From Hyphomicrobium sp. (GTDB lineage Bacteria; Pseudomonadota; Alphaproteobacteria; Rhizobiales; Hyphomicrobiaceae): a stretch of 64,000 nucleotides of DNA. Below the pieces are notes generated by a model that searched no databases, was not told the origin of the DNA, and saw only the letters and a list, made by a program, of their open reading frames with translations. A program made the translations under genes and the position numbers. The stretch covers positions 323,264 to 387,263 of the forward strand of contig JALHMJ010000001.1 of assembly GCA_022844105.1 (NCBI GenBank). The letters are read 5' to 3'. Positions within the stretch are counted from its first letter, which is position 1. Each line of letters opens with the position of its first letter. Below, one piece after another: positions 6,981-15,556 of this stretch.

Positions 6981-9713
6981 TCAGTTCAGCCGGCCTGTTG
7001 CGTGAGCAAGAAACAGATAAACGCGGCCGGAATCGGACAGCAGATGAGTTTGTGTCGAGCGACCGCTGGGGTCACGAGCCAGGAGATCGCGGCGGATCCG
7101 TTCGAAGTCTTCGAGATATCGGCCGAGCGTGGACTGCAAGCCGGGATCGGTCGGCAACCGGCGCGTGATTTCATCAAAAACCTGACGCCCTTCGGCCGAG
7201 TAGAGACCGCGCGACAGGACGTTGTTGTGGCCGGCATTGATGCGTGACCACAGCGCGGACGTGGTGGCCTGGTCGAGACTGCGGGCGACGACGTCGATAT
7301 CCAGACGGAAAGCCGGTGGCTGAGATTGCGACGGCGGCAAACCCGGAGGACGCGGGGCAGCGGCATGGTCTTCGTCGCGCGAGGCGCGGGCGAGCAGATC
7401 GCCCAGCGACCAGCCTTCGCGGCCCGGTTCGGCCGGTGCCGGTCGTGCAAGCTGCGAGAGAGGGGCTGGTTGTTGTTGAGGAGGCGGCTGGAATGCCGCC
7501 GGTGGCGGGGGAAGCGCGGCGGGTGGTGCCGTCGGGCGGGTGACGTCGCGATTTTGCAGCGTGCGCTGGGTCAGGTTCGCCAGCGTGTCGAGAGCTTTCA
7601 ACTGGTCGGACAGCGCCTTGCGCATTTGATCGGCACTGTCGCGTGTCGCGAGCGGCAGCTTGTCGAGCTGGTCCTTGAGGTGGGCCTGTTCGGCGGCGAT
7701 TTCGGCTGACGTCCGCGCGGCGCGTTGACGGACTTCGTCGGCTGTCTGGTCGACGCGGGACGAGAGGCTGTCGAGATCCCGGGTGACGCTGGACGACACC
7801 GTTGCAAATCGGTTGCGGAGTTCGTCAAGACGGCGGGCGCTTTCGGCATCCGTTTCCGTTTTAAGCCGCTCCAGATCGGCCAACGCATTGCGCCGTGTGC
7901 TCTCGGCCTGCAGGCGAATTTCCTCGGCCGAAGCCCGAGCGCGCAATTCCGCGTCCGATAGCGAGCCCTCGATCGTGGATGAATAGCCCTGCACGAAGCG
8001 GCCGAATTCCTCGGCTTTGCCGGACAGGCTTTCGAGCGTCTGGTTCAGCGCGGCGTGACGGGTCTGCAACGTGTTGTCGATCTTGTAGTTGACCGATTCC
8101 AGCGCGTTGGCAGCGCGCATGATCGTCTGGCCCTGGTTTTCGAAGCGGTTGGTGACCGCGTTGATCTGGCCGAGCAGGTTCTCCGATACGTTGCGCAGCA
8201 TCTCCGATTGGCCGGCTAGGCCTTCGATCGCCTTGAGCGACTGGCGCGTGATGTTTTCCGAAGAGCGGCGGACGGCGCTGATGCCCGCGACGAGCTGCTC
8301 ATCGAGATCATGTGTCTGGCGCTGGATGGTGTCGCTGAATACGCGGGCGTGATTGTCGAGCGCCGATGTGAGCGCTTGTGAGCGCTCGGTTACGGCGTAG
8401 TCGATGGCCTGCGTCGAGCGCTGGATCGATTCATCGAATAGCGTCAGGCGGTCGCTGAAGGCACTGTCCAGGGCACGGGTTCGCTCAATCAACTGCGTAT
8501 CGAGAATCTGGGCGCGATTGGCGAGCGAGCTGTCGAGCGCGCGGGCATACTCTTCGAAAACGGCCTGCAGGTTTTGCGTGCGTCCGTCGAGTGACTGGTT
8601 GAGGTTGTCGAGATAGTCCTGGAACGCGTTCTGGATGGTTTCCGTCCGAGAACTGAGCGCATCGGCCAGGGCAGACGTGTAGCCGACGAGGACCGAGTGC
8701 ATCTCCTCGGTCCGTTGGCCGAGCGTCGATTCAAGCCGGTCGGCGCTGGCCCCGACGGCGGTCTCGAGAGATGTGAGATTTTCACCGGCGTTCTGAATGA
8801 TCGTTGCGAGTTTGATCTGCTGGTTCGACAGTCGGTCGATGAGCTGGGGAATTTCGGTGCCGAGCGAGCGCAGGGTGTCGGTCACGCGTTCCGAAGTGCC
8901 CAGTAGTGCGCCGCGTTCGCCGGACAATTCCTGGATCAGGCCGCGAATCTTGCGTTCATTTTCTTCGTAGGAGCGTTCGAGGGCGGCCACCTCGTTGTGG
9001 ACGAGGGCCTCAAGCTCGCCGGCGCGGCCGAGCGCGCGCGAGACGGCATCGTTCATGAACGAAACCTGGCGCCGCACCGCCTGCCCGAGCGAGGCAATCG
9101 ACTGCTCGGCCATGCGGTCGGGTTCGGCGAGCCTGATCGCCACTTCGGTCATGGTCGAGGAGCGCAGACGGAGTTCCTCCGCGCGCCAGGCCAGCAGCGC
9201 CAGAAACCACATTACTGCGACAGGGACGACGAGTGCGGCAAGGAACAGAAACGTGGCGGGATCGGCGAGGATGCCGCCGAAGCTTAAGCCGTCGCTGACC
9301 TTGGCGGAAAAGACCATCCAGCTGAAGATCGCCGTGGTGACGGCCCAGCCGGCACTGGCGATCATGGCATATCGGAACGGCTTGCCGTCGGGCTTCTGGT
9401 CGAGAGCGTAGATCAGGCCGCCAATGGAGGGCACGTCATCGTTGGCTGCAACCTTGCCGCGTGGCGGGCCGGCGGGCCGGCGGCGCGCGGCACGGCGCGG
9501 AGACGCTTGTTCGGCCGCGTCATCCTCGACAACCGTCTTCGGCTTGCGGGGCTTTGTTTCCATGGTGGGAAGCGGCGGGGGCAGGGCGGGAGGGCCATCC
9601 GCGTCCAACGTCGGCGGCAAGGGAGGAGTGGGCAGCTGCGAAAGGTCGATGGCAAGCGGCGGCGGCAACAGCAAGCCGGGCGGCTCTCGCGATGCTTTGT
9701 TGTCTTGCGCCAT
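6981..9713 (-). CDS. Large membrane-anchored coiled-coil protein with 22-residue repeats (growth-pole-ring-like)
   Basis: A 910-residue protein. Residues 1-90 are Pro-rich and basic; two membrane helices lie at about 114-135 and 155-176; then comes a long helical, Arg/Glu/Gln/Ser-rich region to about 680; a Pro/Gln linker follows; the C-terminal 90 residues form a conserved-looking globular end with ARSLDQATTSALWSRINAG and a final VYLFLAHATGRLN. At least seven tandem 22-residue units run from about residue 312 to 487, most beginning with Arg (RTEE, RTET, RTQN, RAQI, RLTL, RSQA). The layout resembles the apolipoprotein-like GPR/RgsE polar-growth proteins of Rhizobiales, which are usually about 2,000 residues, so this would be a short version. 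That link is inference from architecture; the coding frame itself is certain. Confidence 0.8.
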   Translation of the reverse strand: MAQDNKASREPPGLLLPPPLAIDLSQLPTPPLPPTLDADGPPALPPPLPTMETKPRKPKTVVEDDAAEQASPRRAARRRPAGPPRGKVAANDDVPSIGGLIYALDQKPDGKPFRYAMIASAGWAVTTAIFSWMVFSAKVSDGLSFGGILADPATFLFLAALVVPVAVMWFLALLAWRAEELRLRSSTMTEVAIRLAEPDRMAEQSIASLGQAVRRQVSFMNDAVSRALGRAGELEALVHNEVAALERSYEENERKIRGLIQELSGERGALLGTSERVTDTLRSLGTEIPQLIDRLSNQQIKLATIIQNAGENLTSLETAVGASADRLESTLGQRTEEMHSVLVGYTSALADALSSRTETIQNAFQDYLDNLNQSLDGRTQNLQAVFEEYARALDSSLANRAQILDTQLIERTRALDSAFSDRLTLFDESIQRSTQAIDYAVTERSQALTSALDNHARVFSDTIQRQTHDLDEQLVAGISAVRRSSENITRQSLKAIEGLAGQSEMLRNVSENLLGQINAVTNRFENQGQTIMRAANALESVNYKIDNTLQTRHAALNQTLESLSGKAEEFGRFVQGYSSTIEGSLSDAELRARASAEEIRLQAESTRRNALADLERLKTETDAESARRLDELRNRFATVSSSVTRDLDSLSSRVDQTADEVRQRAARTSAEIAAEQAHLKDQLDKLPLATRDSADQMRKALSDQLKALDTLANLTQRTLQNRDVTRPTAPPAALPPPPAAFQPPPQQQPAPLSQLARPAPAEPGREGWSLGDLLARASRDEDHAAAPRPPGLPPSQSQPPAFRLDIDVVARSLDQATTSALWSRINAGHNNVLSRGLYSAEGRQVFDEITRRLPTDPGLQSTLGRYLEDFERIRRDLLARDPSGRSTQTHLLSDSGRVYLFLAHATGRLN

Positions 9714-9926
9714 CTCTGCGATCAGTCCCCCGGCGCCTGGCGGCGCTGTCCCCTTTCGACAGATAGACCAATTCGGATCGCACCCTCAATTGGCAATTGA
9801 AGGTGCGCACCGCTGAATTAGGTGCTCCGTTAACGGGCTAACCCGTAGGCCGTAGCGGCGTTTTGGGGCTAAATGAAGATGCTGTCCCGCTCTACGACAA
9901 CCCGCCAAAACTTTGTTCACGGTGAG

Positions 9927-9956
9927 AGCAATTCTTCCCAAGTATTTAGAATTGCT
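9927..9956. repeat. Inverted repeat in the 300-base gap before the Hpt gene
   Basis: AGCAATTCT (9927-9935) and AGAATTGCT (9948-9956) are perfect 9-bp complements around a 12-base A/T-rich centre, 58 bases before the Hpt gene start. There is no T-tract, so it looks more like an operator or leader hairpin than a terminator. The rest of the 9714-10013 gap shows only a short ACGGG/CCCGT repeat and presumably the two divergent promoters. Confidence 0.5.
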
Positions 9957-10013
9957 TAGAGAGCGGACGGCCAAGATATCTGCAGTCGTGACCAAAGTTC
10001 GGGAGTTTCGAGC

Positions 10014-10415
10014 ATGCTTGAGAGTGGTGCGGCCATGCACACCGACATTGCGGTCACCCCCAGGTCCGAGCGCATCGCCTCCTATGCCATCGATCACGAT
10101 CACCTGCGGCGGTACACGATGGGGGATCAGCAACTCGAAGCCGAGGTTCTCGAACTCTTCGCAGGGGAGTTGCCCAAGACGGTGGCAGCCTTGCGCGCCG
10201 CCCAGACAACGTATGAGTGGAAAGTTGCAGCGCACACGCTGAAAGGTTCGGCGCGCGCCGTCGGGGCCTGGCGGATCGCCAGTGCGGCGGTTGCCGCAGA
10301 GGCCGATCCGTTGATCGTTTACGACCCAGTGAGCAAGGCCGAAACGGTTGCGGCCTGTGAGTTGGCCGTCCGTGATTGCCTCGTCTACGTTCGCGGGTTT
10401 ACCGCGCCGGCGTGA
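10014..10415 (+). CDS. Hpt (histidine phosphotransfer) domain protein
   Basis: Small cytosolic four-helix phosphorelay protein, 133 residues. The phospho-accepting histidine is His74 in AAHTLKGSARAVGA, the classic Hpt signature, preceded by ELFAGELPKTVAALRAA, the helix that normally packs against it. No receiver or kinase domain is attached and no kinase gene lies nearby, so its partners are encoded elsewhere. The start at 10014 has GGGAG about 8 bases upstream; a second in-frame ATG at 10035 would give a shorter N-terminus. In alphaproteobacteria, stand-alone Hpt proteins often feed cell-cycle or stress relays, but nothing here says which. A 9-bp inverted repeat lies upstream. Confidence 0.85.
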   Translation: MLESGAAMHTDIAVTPRSERIASYAIDHDHLRRYTMGDQQLEAEVLELFAGELPKTVAALRAAQTTYEWKVAAHTLKGSARAVGAWRIASAAVAAEADPLIVYDPVSKAETVAACELAVRDCLVYVRGFTAPA

Positions 10416-10493
10416 GCGGGCGCCGGGTGCGATGCCAAACAGCCTTGAATTCGGATCGGGCCGCGTCTAAGGCCATGCGCGCACCCATTGGCG

Positions 10494-10521
10494 GCGCCAC
10501 TAATGAAATGGAAAGTGGCGC
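10494..10521. repeat. Inverted repeat upstream of the ferredoxin gene
   Basis: GCGCCACT (10494-10501) and AGTGGCGC (10514-10521) are perfect 8-bp complements around a 12-base A-rich centre, 80 bases before the ferredoxin start. A smaller GGTTC/GAACC pair follows. It could be an operator or an RNA hairpin; no known regulator is claimed. Confidence 0.45.
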
Positions 10522-10600
10522 TGATTGGAACGTGCCGTTCAGGTTCTGATTTCGAACCGAGGCAGCCGCAACTGCAACACACCAATTCAATAGAGGCGAA

Positions 10601-10921
10601 ATGGCCAAGATCACTTTCATCCAGCCCGATGGCTCGGCACAGGTCGTTACCGCGGAGCCGGGCCTGACGGTCATGGAAGCGGCAAAAATGGCCGACGTTC
10701 CAGGTATCGAGGCTGAATGTGGCGGGGCCTGCGCCTGCGCCACATGCCATGTCTATGTCGATGCGGACTGGCGGGAAAAAACCGGCAAGCCGTCGGACAT
10801 GGAAGAAGACATGCTCGATTTTGCGTTCGATGTTCGCGAGGAGAGCCGGCTTAGCTGCCAAGTCAAAGTGACGGCGGAATTGGATGGGCTTGTGCTGCGG
10901 GTGCCCGCCAAGCAGTTCTGA
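10601..10921 (+). CDS. [2Fe-2S] ferredoxin, adrenodoxin/putidaredoxin type
   Basis: Small soluble electron carrier, 106 residues. Cluster ligands follow the adrenodoxin spacing: Cys40, Cys46 and Cys49 in [12 protein letters not shown], and Cys86 in RLSCQV. The [14 protein letters not shown] stretch is the acidic interaction helix typical of this class. GAGGCG lies 4-9 bases before the ATG. The reductase gene follows after 35 bases with its own strong ribosome-binding site, so the pair most likely forms an operon and an electron transfer chain, NAD(P)H to FAD reductase to ferredoxin. Likely clients of this type are cytochromes P450, Rieske oxygenases or Fe-S assembly; none is encoded in the window, so the client is unknown. 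Confidence 0.93.
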   Translation: MAKITFIQPDGSAQVVTAEPGLTVMEAAKMADVPGIEAECGGACACATCHVYVDADWREKTGKPSDMEEDMLDFAFDVREESRLSCQVKVTAELDGLVLRVPAKQF

Positions 10922-10941
10922 TCCCGTCGCCACGCGGTTGA

Positions 10942-12012
<1,071 letters not shown>

Positions 12013-12020
12013 CCCGTCGA

Positions 12021-13298
12021 TCACGGGGCGATCAGCAGAAGTCCGCTCAGCAGCGTGGAAACCGGCCGGCGCATATTGGCTGGAAGGTTTTCGATGAAGG
12101 TCTTTGCGGCCGGCCTGACGCGCGACAGATAGTGCCGGTTGAAAAAGCGGCCGGCGGCAGTCAAGCCGAGCGCGAAGTCGCCAACGTCGACCGTGCGATC
12201 GGCCCATTCGAATTTGTAGGCTGCACCCGGCGCGAGCAGATCGAGTGCCAAGTGGCCACGCTCGCATGCGCGGCGGATACTGTCTTCCATCAGAAGCGCG
12301 CCAGCGCCGGTTTTCTCAAACCGGGGATCGTAGGCGATGACGTGGATCGCGACGCGATCCTTGCACTCGATTGCCAGTTCGATGGCCGCGATGTCGTCGC
12401 CCGATCTGACGAGCCCGATCTCGACGCCGGTTGCCGGGCCACGACCCGACGCACAATCGCGAAAAAATGCTTCCGTGCGCTCATCGCCGACCGCTGGCGA
12501 TAAGAGGCCGCGCTGGCGTAGCCAATCGCGCTTCAAGCCGAGAGCGTGACCAACCGCGTTGCTTGCGGCGATGCTGGGCTGCAGCCTTTCAAACGACGTT
12601 GGGCCGGCCTCCTGGAGGCGGCGCATTTGCCGTTTGCGGTTCTTGCGTGCCGACTTGGGGTAGCGTTGTTCGACGGCTGCAAAGTCGCGGGTGCCGTCGA
12701 AGGCCACATAGGGAGCTTGCTGGATGTCCGTCACTTCCGCTCCGCGATCGCGCAGAACCGGAGCGATTGATGCGTCGGCGCGTACCTTGCGCAGATGCAC
12801 AAGATGGACACCGGTAGTTTCAATCGCGAATGCAAAGGCGGCACGGACATCCTGGGCTGCGAACGCTCCGGTCTCGACGAGAACATCGCCGTATTGGCGG
12901 ACAGGATCGCCCATGAATGTGAGCATCTTCAGCGGTCCCGCGGAAGTGACAAGAAACGGGCACGCGACGACGAGAATGCCATTGCGACGGCCGGCGACAA
13001 CGGCCAGCGACTGCTTGCGATCGCCGGGTATCAGGAAGTGATTGCACCAATGCCAGAGCCAGCCGAAGCCTTGAAACAATTGCTCGGGTCGGCCGGAGCG
13101 GGCGAACAGCGCGGTCCATTCGTCTTCGAGAGCGTTGAAGGCGAGGCGGTCGCTGATCAGTTGCAAAGTTAACTGTGGTTGTATCGCGGCAAGTGGGTCG
13201 ATGGTCGTGATCGAAGTGTATCGCTGCTGCACGGACGCGGCCGCACTGGCGGTGAATGGCGTCTCAATCGGGGACGATCCCAGCGTGATTGCGGTCAT
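12021..13298 (-). CDS. GNAT-fold acetyltransferase of the CelD/BcsL family
   Basis: A 425-residue cytosolic protein of the type annotated as cellulose biosynthesis protein CelD, a double-GNAT fold. Recognisable features are FNALEDEWTALFARSGRPEQLFQGFGWLWHW-type N-terminal sequence around residues 55-90, the YPKSARKNRKRQMRRLQEAG basic segment in the middle, and the C-terminal CoA-binding GNAT region FEKTGAGALLMEDSIRRACERG with LDLLAPGAAYKFEWADRTVDV. The acceptor is unknown; relatives modify polysaccharides or their precursors. No cellulose synthase genes are in the window, so a role in cellulose is not supported here. The ATG at 13298 is the only start giving the full N-terminal domain. Confidence 0.78.
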   Translation of the reverse strand: MTAITLGSSPIETPFTASAAASVQQRYTSITTIDPLAAIQPQLTLQLISDRLAFNALEDEWTALFARSGRPEQLFQGFGWLWHWCNHFLIPGDRKQSLAVVAGRRNGILVVACPFLVTSAGPLKMLTFMGDPVRQYGDVLVETGAFAAQDVRAAFAFAIETTGVHLVHLRKVRADASIAPVLRDRGAEVTDIQQAPYVAFDGTRDFAAVEQRYPKSARKNRKRQMRRLQEAGPTSFERLQPSIAASNAVGHALGLKRDWLRQRGLLSPAVGDERTEAFFRDCASGRGPATGVEIGLVRSGDDIAAIELAIECKDRVAIHVIAYDPRFEKTGAGALLMEDSIRRACERGHLALDLLAPGAAYKFEWADRTVDVGDFALGLTAAGRFFNRHYLSRVRPAAKTFIENLPANMRRPVSTLLSGLLLIAP

Positions 13299-13461
13299 GG
13301 GTGGTGGCCTTGCTTGCCGGAGCGGGCGGTGACGCCGACCAGCAGCAAGCGCGGTGCCACGACGGTCTATTCAACCATCCAAATGCATCGACGAGGGCGA
13401 ATATTGCCAATAAAAGGTTGACGCGCGCAAAGTGGTGAACGGCGGGGCCGCGGTCGGCGCG

Positions 13462-14007
13462 TTAACCGCCGATTGCGTCCGTTTGTTTATCCCACCAGTC
13501 GCCGGAACCGAACTTGGGTCCGTCGTCGGCCCCGCCACCAAAGTTAGAAAACCAGCCGGGTTCTTCCGCCTGCTTCTTCGCCGCGGCGGGGGTGTAGTCG
13601 CCTGCCAAGTGGCGCGTGAGATGGGTCTTGATGTCGGCGGTTTTCTCCGGCGAGCAATAGTCGGGCTGTCCGGCAACAGCCTTGGCGACGCCGTTGTAGG
13701 CGGTATCGTAAACCTTTTCGACGCGAGGAATGTCGGCCACAGAAACGGAAGCGGACTCGGTGGCGAGGAAGTTCGTGCGCAATTTCACTGGATCGAAGTT
13801 ATAGCCGCACTTGACGGCGCGTGCGGCGGTGGATCCGACCTGGAAGGCACGGCTCGTGGGATCACCGGCCGGGTTGCCGACAGCGGCCGGGGCTGCGGCA
13901 GCGGCTTGGCCGCCCCCAAACAATGAGCCGGTGGACAGGCCCGAAGAACTTGCGCAGCCGCCCAGCGTGAGCGCCAAACCTGCTGCGATCAGAATTCGCC
14001 CCGACAT
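13462..14007 (-). CDS. Putative lipoprotein of unknown function
   Basis: The 181-residue product starts with a short lipoprotein signal, MSGRILIAAGLALTLGGC, with the lipid-accepting Cys at residue 18, so it should be anchored in a membrane facing the periplasm. After a Ser/Gly/Ala-rich linker comes a compact domain containing VGSTAARAVKCGYNFDPVKLRTNFLA and YCSPEKTADIKTHLTRHLAGDYTP, with two cysteines that could pair. The C-terminus is Trp- and Gly-rich. I chose the ATG at 14007 because it begins the signal peptide; a longer frame upstream gives unrelated residues. I do not recognise the family beyond its lipoprotein nature. It lies alone between two other minus-strand genes. Confidence 0.75.
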   Translation of the reverse strand: MSGRILIAAGLALTLGGCASSSGLSTGSLFGGGQAAAAAPAAVGNPAGDPTSRAFQVGSTAARAVKCGYNFDPVKLRTNFLATESASVSVADIPRVEKVYDTAYNGVAKAVAGQPDYCSPEKTADIKTHLTRHLAGDYTPAAAKKQAEEPGWFSNFGGGADDGPKFGSGDWWDKQTDAIGG

Positions 14008-14122
14008 TTCGCCCGTCCCCGAATCCCAGAACCGAATCCCAATTCCGCTGCCCGCTATTGCAACCGAACACGTCCCCACGTCAACCGCACGCCTATATTG
14101 CGGCGGGGACAAGGCAAATGGC

Positions 14123-15298
14123 CTAGCGGAGAAGTGTGCGGATCGCGTTTTCGAGGCCGTTGAGGGTTAGCGGATACATCCGGCCTTTCATCAGTCGTTG
14201 CACCATGCCGATCGAGGGGGTCCAGCCCCAGTGTTCCTCGGGTACGGGGTTGAGCCAGACGGCGTGCGGGTAGGTCGTAGTTGCGCGCGAAAGCCAGACG
14301 TGGCCGGCCTCTTCGTTCATGTGCTCCACCGAGCCGCCGGCCTGCATGATCTCGTATGGGCTCATCGAAGCGTCGCCGACAAAAATGATCTTGTAGTCGG
14401 ACGGGTAGGTGTGGAGCACATCCCATGTGGGAATGGTCTCAGACCAGCGGCGCTGGTTGTCGCGCCAGAGGCGTTCATAGGGACAGTTGTGGAAGTAATA
14501 ATATTCGAGGTGTTTGAATTCCGAGCGGGCAGCGGAAAACAGCTCTTCGACGTCCTTGATATGCCAGTCCATCGATCCGCCGACGTCGAAGAACATCAGG
14601 ACTTTGACAGCGTTGCGGCGTTCCGGTCGCATGTGAATGTCGAGGTGGCCTTTCTCGGCCGTGCCGCGGATCGTGCCCGTGAGATCGAATTCATCGGCCG
14701 CGCCCGTGCGAGCGAACTGGCGCAGCCGGCGCAGCGCGACCTTGATATTGCGCGTGCCGAGCTCGACGTCGCCGGCAAGGTCCTTGAACTCGCGCTTGTC
14801 CCAGACCTTGATCGCGCGGCGGTGGCGGCTTTCGGGCTGGCCAATGCGGACGCCGGCCGGATTGTACCCGTAAGCACCAAACGGCGACGTGCCGCCGGTC
14901 CCGATCCACTTGTTGCCGCCCTGATGCCGTTCCTTCTGTTCCAGCAGCCGCTGGCGCAGCGTCTCCATGATTTTATCCCAGCCGCCCAGCTCCTCGATTT
15001 TGGCCTTTTCATCGTCGGATAAACACAGCGCCGATATGGCCCGCAGCCATTCGTCGGGAATGTCGGCTTCGATGGCCTCGCTCATCAGATCGAGGCCCTT
15101 GAAGACGTGGCCGAAGACCTGATCGAAACGGTCGAAGTGGCGCTCGTCTTTGATCAGCGTGAGACGCGCCAGATAGTAGAAATCCTCGACGCGGCCGTTG
15201 GCGCAGCCCGCGTCCATGGCTTCGAGCAGCGCCAAGTATTCCTTGACGGAAACCGGCAGCTTTGCGGAGCGGAGCTCGGAGAAGAATTTCGTCAGCAT
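14123..15298 (-). CDS. VWA-domain protein, CoxE-like
   Basis: A 391-residue cytosolic protein. The N-terminal half (FFSELRSAKLPVSVKEYLALLEAMDAG) matches CoxE-like proteins, and a von Willebrand A domain covers roughly residues 230-390. The metal-site motif reads FFDVGGSMDWHI at about 236-247, with Gly where the classical DxSxS motif has its first Ser. Another typical VWA segment is KIIFVGDASMSPYEI. CoxE-like proteins usually work with a MoxR-type AAA+ ATPase as chaperone or metal-insertion pairs; no such ATPase is adjacent here (the upstream neighbour is a porin), so the partner must be elsewhere. Function beyond the family is unknown. Confidence 0.82.
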   Translation of the reverse strand: MLTKFFSELRSAKLPVSVKEYLALLEAMDAGCANGRVEDFYYLARLTLIKDERHFDRFDQVFGHVFKGLDLMSEAIEADIPDEWLRAISALCLSDDEKAKIEELGGWDKIMETLRQRLLEQKERHQGGNKWIGTGGTSPFGAYGYNPAGVRIGQPESRHRRAIKVWDKREFKDLAGDVELGTRNIKVALRRLRQFARTGAADEFDLTGTIRGTAEKGHLDIHMRPERRNAVKVLMFFDVGGSMDWHIKDVEELFSAARSEFKHLEYYYFHNCPYERLWRDNQRRWSETIPTWDVLHTYPSDYKIIFVGDASMSPYEIMQAGGSVEHMNEEAGHVWLSRATTTYPHAVWLNPVPEEHWGWTPSIGMVQRLMKGRMYPLTLNGLENAIRTLLR

Positions 15299-15417
15299 GA
15301 CATGAGTTTAGTCAGAGGGCGGACGCCTGAGAAGGGGGCTGCTGACCCACTCGGCTGGCATTGACGGCGGCGGGCAGCTTTGCGGTTTATTCGGAGGTCG
15401 GATTATCTAGGCATCTA

Positions 15418-15450
15418 GGGGTCAGACCCCCTTTTCGGGGGTCTGACCCC
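15418..15450. repeat. REP-like palindromic element
   Basis: GGGGTCAGACCCCC (15418-15431) and GGGGGTCTGACCCC (15437-15450) form a perfect 14-bp inverted repeat with loop TTTTC. Each arm is itself almost palindromic (GGGGTC-A-GACCCC), so it can fold in two ways. It is followed by short tandem CATCTTCC-type repeats to about 15480. The form matches REP-like intergenic elements that occur in many bacterial genomes; no other copy is seen in this window. Confidence 0.6.
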
Positions 15451-15495
15451 ATCTTCCATCTTCCCCATCTTCCATCTTCCCGCGTTGCCGGCTTA

Positions 15496-15531
15496 AAAAG
15501 GAAGAAGGCCGCCCGTTGCGGGGCGGCCTTC
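15496..15531 (-). terminator. Intrinsic terminator of porin A
   Basis: Arms 15504-15514 and 15521-15531 form an 11-bp GC-rich stem (GAAGGCCGCCC and complement) with a 6-base loop. Read on the minus strand it is followed by TTCCTTTTT, 26 bases after the porin A stop. Confidence 0.85.
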
Positions 15532-15556
15532 GACCAGATGGGAGATCTGAGCAGGT

